This document shows, piece after piece, positions 9,449-17,948 of a DNA stretch of 64,000 nt. Origin of the DNA: JAEUQQ01 sp963697285 (GTDB lineage: Bacteria > Acidobacteriota > Vicinamibacteria > Vicinamibacterales > JAFNAJ01); contig CAVONI010000011.1 in assembly GCA_963697285.1 (NCBI GenBank), forward strand, positions 930,001-994,000, given 5' to 3'. The notes under the pieces are model-generated. The model had not been told where the DNA came from. It made no database searches and saw only the letters and a list, made by a program, of their open reading frames with translations. A program made the translations under genes and the position numbers. Every line of letters starts with the position of its first letter. Position 1 is the stretch's first letter.

Positions 9449-10245
9449 TCAATTGCGCGAGAGGTTCACGTTCAGGTTGGTGGTGTCGCCGCGGCGGATG
9501 CGGACGTCGGTCACGAACGTCACGTAGCCGTCCTTTCGCACTTCCACGCGGTGCTGGCCGGCCGAGACCTCGACCATCAGGCGTCCGTTGCTCGTCTCGC
9601 CTGTCCACGGCTCGTCGTCGATCAGCACCTCGGCGTCATCGGGCTGGACGCGGAGCGCGAGGGTGCCGAAGCGCGACGAGGGCGCGCGCACGACGGGTGG
9701 CTGCGAGCGGTCGCGCGCCGAGGTAGCACCTGTCGCCGGCGGATTCGCCGGCACCGGGCGCGGATCCTCTGGTGCACCGGCGGCGAGCGGCTGCATGACG
9801 TGCTTGAACTTCGTCACCTCGCCCTCGCGCACGAGGATGTTCTGCTTCTCGCTCTTCGTGCCTTCCTTGTAGAGGACGATCGTGTAGCGGCCTTCGGGCA
9901 GGCGGAGGCGCTGGAACGTGCCATCGAAGTCGTCGACCGTGCCGGCCTTGTAGCCGTCGACGTAGACCTCGGTGTCCTTGGGCTTCACATCGAGCTTTAT
10001 CGAGCCCGTTGGGTCGTAATAGTACCCGCCCCAGTACGGGGATACGGCGCCCAGGGCCCCCATGGCCCCCACTGGCCCCAGTAGGGAGCGTAGTAGGGGT
10101 ACCCGTAGCCCCATCCCCCGCCGACGACGACGTGCGAACCAGATGGGCGGTGGACGGCCCGTTGGGCTTGAGCGGTGACCGAGGTCATGAGGAGCAGCAC
10201 GGGGAGGGCGAGGAGAGCGAGCAGACGCGGTTTCGGGATCGACAT
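9449..10245 (-). pseudogene. secreted PEGA-domain protein, frameshifted
   Basis: The signal peptide (MSIPKPRLLALLALPVLL..., starting at ATG 10245) and a Tyr/Gly/Trp-rich stretch (WGQWGPWGPWAPYP) are in one frame. The two PEGA domains (GSIKLDVKPKDTEVYVDGY, and GTLALRVQPDDAEVLIDDE to the C-terminus) are in another. Adding one base to the G4 run at 10038-10041 joins them as ...YPPYWGGYYYDP... and makes the total length divisible by three (265 residues). PEGA domains are surface-exposed beta modules whose role is not well defined. Whether the break is real or a sequencing error cannot be told here. Confidence 0.75.
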
Positions 10246-10422
10246 GACGGGTCTCCAGCAAGACGCATCCTGCGTCGCTGCAACCCTCGCGCCAGCGCCT
10301 CGGGGCGCCGTCTCGTGTGTTTCCTGCAGTATCAGTCCGGTGCCGTCCCCGTCAGGCGACGAGTGGTGCCGCCGTCAGGGGGCAACCGAGGCGCGAAGGC
10401 GCCGGGGCGACCTCGCGATTCT

Positions 10423-11607
10423 TCAGCGGCGGACCCGCGCGCCGCGCTGCCGACGGCCGCCTCCCACATCGCGCACCAACCGATCGAGATCCACGAGCGC
10501 GCACGCGGTGAGGCGATCGTCCATCCGATAGGTCTGCGGGCCTGGATGCACGACCCAGAGGTGGTCGAGCCGCAGGTCGTCGAGGGCGATTCGCATCGAG
10601 CGCGTGACTGTCGGTGCCTCGGCGAACTTGCACTCGATGCCCACTCGTCGCCCACGGTGCATCAGGAACAGGTCGAGTTCTGCGCCGTTGTGCGTGGCCC
10701 AGAAGTACGCGTCGGCCGGCAACACGGCTTGCAGGACCTGCTCGATGACGAAGCCCTCCCACGACGCGCCGACCTTGGGATGGCCGAGCAGCGCCGGGCG
10801 GTCGGGTATCGACAGCAGGGCGTGAAGCAGGCCGGCGTCGCGCACGTAGATCTTCGGCGCCTTGACCTGGCGCTTGCCGATGTTCTCGTGCCACGGCTGC
10901 AACTGGCGGAGCACGAACGCGCCAGTGAGGATGTCGAGATACCCGCGCACCGACTTGTCGCTGAGTCCCATCGCCCGGGCCAGTTCCGAGCCGTTCCACG
11001 TCTGCGCGTGGTAGTGGGCCACCATCGTCCAGAACCGGCGCATGGCGACGGGCGAGATCGTGATGCCCAACTGCGGCAGGTCACGCTCGAGGAATGTCCG
11101 GATGAACCCCTCGCGCCATGCGAGGCTGTCGGCGTTCGTCCGCGCGAGGAACGCGCGCGGGAACCCGCCACGCAGCCAGAGGCTGTCGAGTGTTTCGGTC
11201 CCGGTCTCGTCCAGTGACAATCCGCCCAGCTCGACGAACTCGATACGCCCCGCCAGCGACTCCGATGCGCGCCGCATCAGCGATGGCGATGCGCTCCCGA
11301 GGATGAGGAAGCGCGCGAGCCGCTTCGGGCGATCCGCCAGGGCGCGCAAGGCGGTGAACACGTCGGGCATCGCCTGGACTTCGTCGAGCACGACGAGGCC
11401 GCGCAGTTCCCCCAGCACGAGCGCGGGATTCGACAACCGCGCACGGTCACCAGGTTGGTCGAGCTCGAAATACGCGCTCGTGTGCCCGGCCGCCACCTGC
11501 CGCGCGAGCGTCGTCTTGCCGCTCTGCCTCGGCCCGAGCAGGGCCGTCACCGGCGATCGTTTTAGGGCCGCTGCCAATCGGCGGCGGTACGCAACGCGAT
11601 CGATCAC
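10423..11607 (-). CDS. AAA ATPase with DUF4143 (stand-alone P-loop/nuclease-like protein)
   Basis: A 394-residue cytoplasmic protein of the large AAA_14-DUF4143 family. The N-terminal ATPase has Walker A GPRQSGKTT (K31) and Walker B LVVLDEVQ (D75, E76). The middle is a winged-helix-like region (about 160-215), and the C-terminal DUF4143 part ends with a PD-(D/E)XK-like pattern, AELDLFLMHRGRR then GIECKFAEAP. The role is unknown; such genes are mobile, vary between strains and often stand alone, as here. Directly upstream of the start is an inverted repeat (11621-11655) that could be an operator. Confidence 0.85.
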   Translation of the reverse strand: MIDRVAYRRRLAAALKRSPVTALLGPRQSGKTTLARQVAAGHTSAYFELDQPGDRARLSNPALVLGELRGLVVLDEVQAMPDVFTALRALADRPKRLARFLILGSASPSLMRRASESLAGRIEFVELGGLSLDETGTETLDSLWLRGGFPRAFLARTNADSLAWREGFIRTFLERDLPQLGITISPVAMRRFWTMVAHYHAQTWNGSELARAMGLSDKSVRGYLDILTGAFVLRQLQPWHENIGKRQVKAPKIYVRDAGLLHALLSIPDRPALLGHPKVGASWEGFVIEQVLQAVLPADAYFWATHNGAELDLFLMHRGRRVGIECKFAEAPTVTRSMRIALDDLRLDHLWVVHPGPQTYRMDDRLTACALVDLDRLVRDVGGGRRQRGARVRR

Positions 11608-11620
11608 GTCTCGACATTAC

Positions 11621-11655
11621 CATGAATATTCGGAGTCACACTACGAGTATTCATG
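11621..11655. promoter_or_regulatory. inverted repeat upstream of the AAA/DUF4143 gene
   Basis: CATGAATATTC and GAGTATTCATG face each other across 13 bases (10 of 11 positions complementary). It lies 14 bases before the ATPase start and is AT-rich in a GC-rich surround, as expected of a repressor site. Regulator unknown. Confidence 0.4.
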
Positions 11656-11662
11656 GATGTAC

Positions 11663-11848
11663 TCAGCGCCTGCCCGTTGTCTCGATCGAGAACCAAGGAC
11701 CGTCCGGACGGCGGTACTCTCCAAGGTACCCATCGACCACGCTCGCGTTCTTGAGCAGCCGAAGCCTCCATCGGGTGACAAAGGCTCGTCCCGAGGCGGA
11801 GAAGGTGTACCCGAAACGACCTAAAGGCTCGACCCCGGTAGACTAATC
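11663..11848 (-). pseudogene. possible gene remnant without start codon
   Basis: On the minus strand an open stretch of about 60 codons, from just after a stop near 11849 to the stop at 11663-11665, reads plausibly as protein (for example GYTFSASGRAFVTRWRLRLLKN and PDGPWFSIETTG). It has no ATG and no usable GTG or TTG at its beginning. It may be the tail of a decayed gene between the ATPase and the PEP-CTERM gene. I do not recognise it. The rest of 11608-11996 holds only the inverted repeat at its left end. Confidence 0.25.
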
Positions 11849-11996
11849 ACGCCGCATTCCGACGACGCTGCGCGATTCCCCCGAGATTGTGGACAATTCG
11901 CAAATCTCCACCACGTTGGGACATGGAGTCATTCTTGCTGAGTTAGCCTTTTCACGACTTCAATGGGTGAAGTCTCAAGGACGATGGAGGTCGCGC

Positions 11997-12695
11997 ATGC
12001 GACGGTTTGGCGGAGCGCTGTTCGCTGTGGCGCTGCTTGGGTTCTGCAGCACAGCATCAGCAGGTACGATTGCGGTCGGAGCCCAGAATGCCGGCGGCGG
12101 AGACTGCGTCCCCTTCGGGTGCGGATATCACGCGCAGTTCGTGTACGACGCGAGCTACTTCTCGAGCCCGGTGACCATCACCGACCTGACGTTCTTCAAT
12201 CGGTTTGGGAGCGGGAACTTCAATCCGAGTTCGATGACGTTCACGCTCTCCACCACGTCGAGTTCGGTCGCCTCGCCGAGCGCCACGTTTGCCTCGAACA
12301 CCGGTGCGGATGCGCAGTTGTTCGGAACGTACGTCCTGGCTGGTTCGATGCCGTCTACGTTCACCTTCTCGGGTGCTCCGTTCGCCTACAATCCCGCGAA
12401 CGGCAACCTTCTCCTCGACGTGGTGAGCACGCAGTACTCCACCATCACCGGCTACGCTAATCACAACGACGACGGGACGGTCCCGCCGTTCCTTGTGAGC
12501 CGAGTCGTTTCGTTTACCCAGGGGTCGGCGACGGGATTCGTAGAGAAGAATTACGGCCCAGTGACGGAGTTCACGGTGACTGGCGCGAGTGCGGTTCCCG
12601 AGCCAGGCACGCTGGGACTGATCGCGCTTGGCATGGCGTCGCTGCTCGGCGGTCGACGCGGTGCCCGGCGGCCGCAGGTTCCGACGCGACGCTGA
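11997..12695 (+). CDS. PEP-CTERM sorting-signal protein
   Basis: A 232-residue secreted protein. It has a signal peptide (1-21), a Ser/Thr/Asn-rich beta-like body with no recognised domain, and a C-terminal sorting signal made of VPEPGTLGLIALG, a hydrophobic helix and RRGARR. PEP-CTERM proteins are processed by an exosortase (EpsH/XrtA type) and linked to exopolysaccharide or the cell surface; no exosortase gene is in this window. ATG 11997 was chosen because TGGAGG lies seven bases upstream and it starts the signal peptide, although the frame is open from 11889. Confidence 0.85.
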   Translation: MRRFGGALFAVALLGFCSTASAGTIAVGAQNAGGGDCVPFGCGYHAQFVYDASYFSSPVTITDLTFFNRFGSGNFNPSSMTFTLSTTSSSVASPSATFASNTGADAQLFGTYVLAGSMPSTFTFSGAPFAYNPANGNLLLDVVSTQYSTITGYANHNDDGTVPPFLVSRVVSFTQGSATGFVEKNYGPVTEFTVTGASAVPEPGTLGLIALGMASLLGGRRGARRPQVPTRR

Positions 12696-12747
12696 TCTGG
12701 CCGGCGGTGCGTCGCAGGTGTCTGATTCACGGCGGACACAATGAGGA

Positions 12748-12770
12748 GGGCGGATCCTGAGGGTCCGCCC
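12748..12770 (+). terminator. possible hairpin terminator after the PEP-CTERM gene
   Basis: GGGCGGATCC and GGGTCCGCCC pair around a short loop about 50 bases after the stop codon. It is followed by CCCCTGCGTCT, not by a T-run, so intrinsic termination is uncertain. The rest of 12696-12985 shows no gene. Confidence 0.35.
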
Positions 12771-12985
12771 CCCTGCGTCTGCCTGCGCCCCGAAACGATC
12801 GGCGCGAGGCTCTGGCGAGGTCACCCTTTCGATCGTGTCGTCGGCGAGACCTGCGGCCGCTGAGTGCCGCCACGCGTGGTGCCCTCATGCCGTTGCGCCT
12901 TGCACAGCGGTAGTTCTCGCGTGCGGTACACTTGCGCCGCGCTGCCGCCGCACGCGTTGACAAGGCACAGCATCCCGGAGAGCCC

Positions 12986-13441
12986 GTGAGCGACGAGACA
13001 CCGCAGGGAACGGCGACCATCACCATTGCTCGCGCCGATGCGCGCGACATCAAGGATCGCCAGGTCATCATGTCGATCGACGGTACGCACGTCGCGACCC
13101 TGCTGTTCGGACAGTCTGCGACGCGCACCATCCCTGCGGGCGAACACACGCTGCGCGCCAACAACACTCTGGTCTGGAAGACGGTGACGTTCGACGTCGA
13201 GCCGGGCGGCCACGCGCGGTTCGCGATCGTGAACCGGGCCGTCCGCGGCACCGACTGGCTCATCGCCCTGCTCGGGGTCTGCCCGATCGTCGTGTCGATC
13301 ACGCGCGAGGACGGTCCCCTGCTGAGCGCGACGCGCGAGGCCTCGCCAACGAATCGCTCACTTACTTCTGCCGCCGCACCCCCGGCACAGCCGCGGTCGG
13401 ACGGTGACAGCACGGACGACGGGAATCTCCGGGCGATGTGA
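12986..13441 (+). CDS. small hypothetical protein with PEGA-like beta domain
   Basis: A 151-residue protein I do not recognise by name. No signal peptide. Residues about 8-85 are beta-rich (TITIARADARDIKDRQVIMSIDG, IPAGEHTLRANNTL, VTFDVEPGGHARFAIVNR) with the PEGA-like logic of 'constant that multiplies, then G-x-H'. A hydrophobic stretch (about 92-107) could be a single membrane segment. The C-terminal 40 residues are polar and disordered. The GTG start at 12986 follows a GGAG ribosome-binding site by six bases; the open frame extends upstream without one. Confidence 0.55.
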   Translation: MSDETPQGTATITIARADARDIKDRQVIMSIDGTHVATLLFGQSATRTIPAGEHTLRANNTLVWKTVTFDVEPGGHARFAIVNRAVRGTDWLIALLGVCPIVVSITREDGPLLSATREASPTNRSLTSAAAPPAQPRSDGDSTDDGNLRAM

Positions 13442-13469
13442 ACGGCCCCTGCCTTGAATCAGCCACGTA

Positions 13470-15671
13470 TCAGAAGGCCACCACTGCCGTAAGAGACGCC
13501 GATACGCCCGGCGCCAGCACCGTGCGCGGATCAGGGCTGGCGAAGTAGGGCTGGTCGAGCACGTTGCGGCCTGACGCCTGGATCTCGAGGTTGTCGCTGA
13601 CGCGGAAATTCGCCGAGGCGTCTACCCGCAGGTACCCCGGCGTGACGATCTCGGACGGGCCAGGCCGCGTGTCGCGCCCGTACGCCGCCGCCCGCAGCGA
13701 CACGTTCACGCGCGCCGTGAACTGCTGCTGCACCTGCGCGGTGATCGAATCCGCCCCGATGTCGTCGAGCGACGTCCCATCGTCCAGCAGCACGCCCCGC
13801 GACCGCTGCACGGCGGCGGTCACGGTCGTCCCGCGTCCCAGGTCGGCCGCCGCCTCGAACTCGATGCCTCTTATCTGCGCGAGGCCACGGTTCCGGAAGT
13901 AGTAATAGTCCGGTTCCGACTGGTACCGCTCGACCAGGTCGGAGATCCGGTAGTGGTAGCCGAACACGCCGAGCCGGACGCGCCGCCGCGAGTAGCGCAC
14001 CGCCCCGTCGAACTGGAGGCTGGTCTCGGGCTCGAGGTCGGGGTTCCCCGTGATGAAGCCTCGTCCCGACGGACCCCTGAAGTAGCGGTCAGACAGCGTG
14101 GGATCGCGAAACCCGCGAGCGACCTGCCCGGTCAGGCTCCAGCCACTCGCGACGGTCGCCGTGGCCGATGCGAACCCCGAGAATGCCACGTGCGTCGCGG
14201 CGTGATCGCCGAAGTACCCGCCCCAGTTCCTATTCGACACCTGGTCGACGCGGACACCGCCCGACGCCATGAGCCACGGCACGACGCCAACGTCGGCGGT
14301 CACGTAGGTGCCGGCGTCAACGCGGCGCGCGTCGTCAATCGACACGTACTCGACCTCTGAGGCGATGACGCCCGCGGGATCGTACGTCACGTGCACATCG
14401 AGGGCGTGCAAGCCGAACCGGCCACTGACGTCGATGCCTCCCTCGATGCGCGCGTTGCCGACGATGCGCTCGGCCAATGCCTTGACGTGGAAGTCCTGTG
14501 CGGAGACGTCGGCGCGCTCGATGCTCCTCACCTGCGTCGGGGTGGGATAGCGGTCCTGGTCGGTGACGACGCCCGATGACCCGAGGAAGCCCGTGAAGCC
14601 GACGCGGTTGAATCCCCCGACGTTCCGGAGGTCGTAGAGCACCGTTGCGCGGTGCGAGTCCTCGGTGGGGTTGTAGAAGCGGACGGTCGACGAGTTGTTG
14701 CGCGGGCGCTCGACGTCGCGTCCGAAGTCGCTCTGCCAGACGCCCGACAGCATGCCGCCGCCGAGCGCCTGCTCACCGCGAATGATGAAGCCGCCGTCGC
14801 GCCATCCCGAGTTGACGACCGTGCCCTCGGGACTCTCGTAGTCATCCGCTTCGCGTGCGTGGGCCTGCACGAGCAGGCTGCCCGTGCCCCACCCGCCCCC
14901 GACCTCCGCGTGCCCCCGAAGTTCGGGGATACCCGCGCCCAGCGTGGTCGTCGCCTTGAACATGATCGGCGTCGCGGGCGCGACCCGCCGCGTCGTGGCG
15001 AGGATGACGCCGCCGAAGGCGTCTGACCCGTAGGCGACCGACCCCGGCCCGCGCGCCACTTCCACCGTGTCGAGAATCAGCGGATCGAGGAACGTCGCGC
15101 TCGGCCCGACGCGGCGCTCGGACGTGACACGCGCCCCATCGACGAGGATCAACGTGCGCCCGCGAGCGAGTCCCCGGATTGCCGGAACCGCGGCCTGGCC
15201 CTCTGACACCTGCACCACACCGGGGATGAGTTCGAGCGCCTGCGCCAGGTTCGACGGCGCACGCATCTCGACCTCGCGACGGCCGAGCAAGGTGGTCGCA
15301 CTTGCGGGCATCGCGGCGATGTTCGGCGCGACGGGCGCCGAGACGACGAGTTCCTCTTCGAACATCGGCTCGATGCCGACCTGGAGCTCGCCCGTGACGG
15401 GCAGTTCGGCCACGTGCACCGGCCGAAGCACCCTTCCTCCTTCGAGGACGACGAGCACGTCGAAGGGTGGAGCCGGTGTGGGCGTCCACACGAACCGACC
15501 GTCACTGTCTGTCGTGGTCGTCCCGGTCTGGCCGACAATGGACACCGACGCACGGGCGATCGGTTCGCCGGTTCTGCTGTCGATCAGCCTTGCCTCGAGG
15601 GCCACGGCAGCACCGGCAGTCGTCACGATCATCGCCACGATGCCGCATGCGCGGTACCACGCCTTCAACAC
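13470..15671 (-). CDS. TonB-dependent outer-membrane receptor
   Basis: A 733-residue outer-membrane receptor that imports a ligand using TonB energy. It has a signal peptide (1-25), a carboxypeptidase-regulatory-like beta domain (about 27-105; RLIDSRTGEPIARASVSI), a plug domain (about 118-225; PSNLAQALELIPGVVQVSEGQ, RTLILVDGARV, VEVARGPGSVAYGSDAFGGVI) and a 22-strand-type barrel ending ...SLTAVVAF with a terminal phenylalanine. A typical TonB box is not clear; EELVVSA (about 106-112) is a candidate. Length is normal for a siderophore, vitamin or sugar receptor; the ligand is unknown. No partner transporter lies next to it. Confidence 0.9.
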   Translation of the reverse strand: MLKAWYRACGIVAMIVTTAGAAVALEARLIDSRTGEPIARASVSIVGQTGTTTTDSDGRFVWTPTPAPPFDVLVVLEGGRVLRPVHVAELPVTGELQVGIEPMFEEELVVSAPVAPNIAAMPASATTLLGRREVEMRAPSNLAQALELIPGVVQVSEGQAAVPAIRGLARGRTLILVDGARVTSERRVGPSATFLDPLILDTVEVARGPGSVAYGSDAFGGVILATTRRVAPATPIMFKATTTLGAGIPELRGHAEVGGGWGTGSLLVQAHAREADDYESPEGTVVNSGWRDGGFIIRGEQALGGGMLSGVWQSDFGRDVERPRNNSSTVRFYNPTEDSHRATVLYDLRNVGGFNRVGFTGFLGSSGVVTDQDRYPTPTQVRSIERADVSAQDFHVKALAERIVGNARIEGGIDVSGRFGLHALDVHVTYDPAGVIASEVEYVSIDDARRVDAGTYVTADVGVVPWLMASGGVRVDQVSNRNWGGYFGDHAATHVAFSGFASATATVASGWSLTGQVARGFRDPTLSDRYFRGPSGRGFITGNPDLEPETSLQFDGAVRYSRRRVRLGVFGYHYRISDLVERYQSEPDYYYFRNRGLAQIRGIEFEAAADLGRGTTVTAAVQRSRGVLLDDGTSLDDIGADSITAQVQQQFTARVNVSLRAAAYGRDTRPGPSEIVTPGYLRVDASANFRVSDNLEIQASGRNVLDQPYFASPDPRTVLAPGVSASLTAVVAF

Positions 15672-15849
15672 ACCCAGCTCCTGTTCTACCCGTTCAGTCC
15701 CGCACGGCGGGAGGGAAGCCCAGGCGCGGTATGAAGCAGCCTATCATCGAGCACGACGGCTGCCGGACGTCGCTGCTCGATCGGACGCTTGCTTTCGCCA
15801 TATCTTCGTGCTTCAATCTCGCGTTCTCACATTCAGACGGAGTTGACCC

Positions 15850-16356
15850 ATGTCCATTGCACAGAGCCTGCTGCCCGAGTTCGATCACGAGATGGCCACC
15901 ACGCGCAAACTGCTCGAGCGTGTTCCCGAGGCGAAGAGCACCTGGAAGCCACATGACAAGTCGTTCAGCATGGGCACCCTCGCGCAGCACATCGCCGAAC
16001 TCGTCGGCTGGGCGACGATGACCATGAGCACGACCGAACTCGACATGGCGCCTGCGGGCGGCGAGTCCTACAAGACGCCTGCGTTCACCTCGACCGCGGC
16101 GCTCCTGGAGCGGTTCGACCAGAACGTCGCTGCCGCGCGCGCGGCGATCGCCGCCGCCTCGGATGCCGACTTCATGGTGGGCTGGACGCTGAAGATGGCC
16201 GGGAAGGACCTGTTCACGATTCCGCGCGTGGGCTGCGTCCGCACGTGGATGATGAACCACGTCGTCCACCACCGTGGCCAGTTGTCGGTCTACCTGCGGC
16301 TCAACGACATCCCGGTGCCGTCGATGTACGGGCCGTCGGCAGACGAGCAGAGCTGA
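15850..16356 (+). CDS. DinB-family protein
   Basis: A 168-residue four-helix-bundle protein of the DinB/YfiT superfamily, cytoplasmic. The three metal-binding histidines fit H47 (TLAQHIAEL), H137 and H141 (MMNHVVHHRGQL). The length and the C-terminal NDIPVPSMYGPSADE pattern are typical. Many members are metal-dependent thiol S-transferases (for example for bacillithiol or mycothiol), but the reaction of this one is unknown. A CGGAG ribosome-binding site lies before the ATG at 15850. It converges with the GH109-like gene, and the space between is filled by a tandem repeat. Confidence 0.85.
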   Translation: MSIAQSLLPEFDHEMATTRKLLERVPEAKSTWKPHDKSFSMGTLAQHIAELVGWATMTMSTTELDMAPAGGESYKTPAFTSTAALLERFDQNVAAARAAIAAASDADFMVGWTLKMAGKDLFTIPRVGCVRTWMMNHVVHHRGQLSVYLRLNDIPVPSMYGPSADEQS

Positions 16357-16372
16357 TCCGCCTTCGCCCCGC

Positions 16373-16502
16373 GAGCGTGCGGGGCTACGGCGAGACCGGC
16401 ACGCCGGTCGGAGGACTGCCGTCCCGTGAGCGTGCGGGGCTACGGCGAGACCGGCACGCCGGTCGGAGGACTGCCGTCCCGTGAGCGTGCGGGGCTACGG
16501 CG
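16373..16502. repeat. 55-bp tandem repeat, 2.3 copies
   Basis: The unit starts at 16373, 16428 and 16483 (exact 55-base period); the third copy breaks off after about 20 bases. Each full unit contains a 16-base palindrome made of GACCGGC, two bases, GCCGGTC. It lies between the convergent ends of dinB-like and GH109-like genes, where it could fold into stacked hairpins and stop transcription from both sides. Confidence 0.85.
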
Positions 16503-16505
16503 CGG

Positions 16506-17849
16506 CTACACCGTCACGATTCCGAGCGCGGGGCGCTGCTGCCAGGCGCCCCGCGTGAAGTCGGGCATGTCCACCATCCGGCGGCCGGCGATCGACTGCT
16601 CGCTCAGGAACGACACCGAGCTCACGGCGGCTCCGTCGTAGACGTCCATGTCGGTGGGCGCGCCCGACTGCAGGCACTGGATCAGGCGGTAGTCCTCGAT
16701 GAAGTCCATGCCCCCGTGCCCCGCTCCGCGTGAGCGTTCCTCGAGCGTCTTCCAGACGGGATGCTCGAACTCGGTGCGCCAGGCCAGCAGGTCGTCCCAC
16801 TTGTGCTCAGGGCTCCGGCCCTCGACGTGCACGCGCGACTCGGGGTATTTCTGCACGAGCCCCTTCGTGCCCTGCAGCAGGATGCGGCGGCTGTAGGGAC
16901 GCGGCAGGTTCGTGTCGTGCGTCACGAGGATGGTCTGCCCGCGCGTCGTGCGGATCAGCGTGTTGACGATGTCGCCGAGCGCGTACGACTGCGTGGCCTC
17001 CTTGCTCGTCGGCCCGATGTGGGCGGCCGCGTATTCGGCCAGGCCGCGCGCGTTCGTGCTCATCGACACCAGCGACGCGAACCGGTTGCCGCGGTTGATG
17101 TCGAGCCACTGCGCCACCGGTCCAAGGCCGTGCGTGGGATACAGGTCGCCGTTGCGTTTCACCGAGTGCTCGATGCGCCATCGGTTCTCGTAGTAGGTCG
17201 GGCTCAGCTTGAGCGCGCGCAGGTCGTGCAGGTAGCCGCACTCCGCGTGCAGCAGTTCGCCGAACACCTGCTGGCGCACCATGTTGAGGATCATCATCTC
17301 GACGCGGTCGTAGCAGCAGTTCTCGAGCATCACGCAGTGGCGCCGCGTCTGCTCCGACGTTTCGACCATCTGCCAGCACTCGTCGAGCGTGACGGCCATC
17401 GGCACCTCGACCGCCGCATGCTTGCCCCTCTTCATCGCCTCGATGCACATGGGCGCGTGCAGTTCCCAGGGAGTGACGACGAGCACGAGGTCGAGGTCGC
17501 TGTCGACGAGCCGGTGCCATTCGTCCGGACCGCCCGAGTAGCCGGCCGGCCGTGGGGCGCCGCCCTTCTCGACGAGCGCCTGCATGGCGGCGACCTTCGC
17601 AGGCACGAGGTCGCACAGCGCCCGGATTTCCACACCCTCGATCTTCGTGAAGTTCTCGACGTGCGAGGAGCCCTGGTTGCCGAGACCGATGACACCCAAT
17701 CGCACGCGCGGGATGGCGGGCGTCGCAAGCAGCGCGGCTGGCGCCGGCGTCGTGGGCTGCGCGGCGTGCACGGACGCGGCAGCGGCCGCCCCCAATCCCG
17801 CGCCGATGGTGGTCCTGATGAAGTCGCGACGGTCAACAGGAGGAGTCAT
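16506..17849 (-). CDS. GH109-like Gfo/Idh/MocA protein (alpha-N-acetylgalactosaminidase-like), Tat-exported
   Basis: A 447-residue protein. A twin-arginine signal (DRRDFIRTTIGAGLGAAAA) is followed by an NAD-binding Rossmann fold with GLGNQG (about 55-60), then the oxidoreductase C-domain. The stretches HCVMLENCCYDR and NGDLYPTHGLGPVAQW match the hallmark segments of glycoside hydrolase family 109, NAD-dependent alpha-N-acetylgalactosaminidases that cut by a redox-elimination mechanism. The long frame begins at 17945, but ATG 17849 begins the Tat signal. Substrate specificity is inferred; some relatives act on other sugars. The nearest upstream gene is the DUF4440-RidA fusion, separated by a palindromic repeat. 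Confidence 0.8.
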   Translation of the reverse strand: MTPPVDRRDFIRTTIGAGLGAAAAASVHAAQPTTPAPAALLATPAIPRVRLGVIGLGNQGSSHVENFTKIEGVEIRALCDLVPAKVAAMQALVEKGGAPRPAGYSGGPDEWHRLVDSDLDLVLVVTPWELHAPMCIEAMKRGKHAAVEVPMAVTLDECWQMVETSEQTRRHCVMLENCCYDRVEMMILNMVRQQVFGELLHAECGYLHDLRALKLSPTYYENRWRIEHSVKRNGDLYPTHGLGPVAQWLDINRGNRFASLVSMSTNARGLAEYAAAHIGPTSKEATQSYALGDIVNTLIRTTRGQTILVTHDTNLPRPYSRRILLQGTKGLVQKYPESRVHVEGRSPEHKWDDLLAWRTEFEHPVWKTLEERSRGAGHGGMDFIEDYRLIQCLQSGAPTDMDVYDGAAVSSVSFLSEQSIAGRRMVDMPDFTRGAWQQRPALGIVTV

Positions 17850-17913
17850 GCGCGCACGATATCGCAGAGTCGGATCGCGCGAAAGGTCCGCGGGGCGATC
17901 TCGACCCCGAGGT

Positions 17914-17939
17914 GTAGGGGCCGCACCCCAGTGCGGCCC
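17914..17939 (-). repeat. 26-bp palindromic repeat, copy 2
   Basis: The exact reverse complement of the copy at 4252-4277. It lies in the 99-base gap between the DUF4440-RidA gene and the GH109-like gene. Confidence 0.85.
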
Positions 17940-17948
17940 GGACACGCC

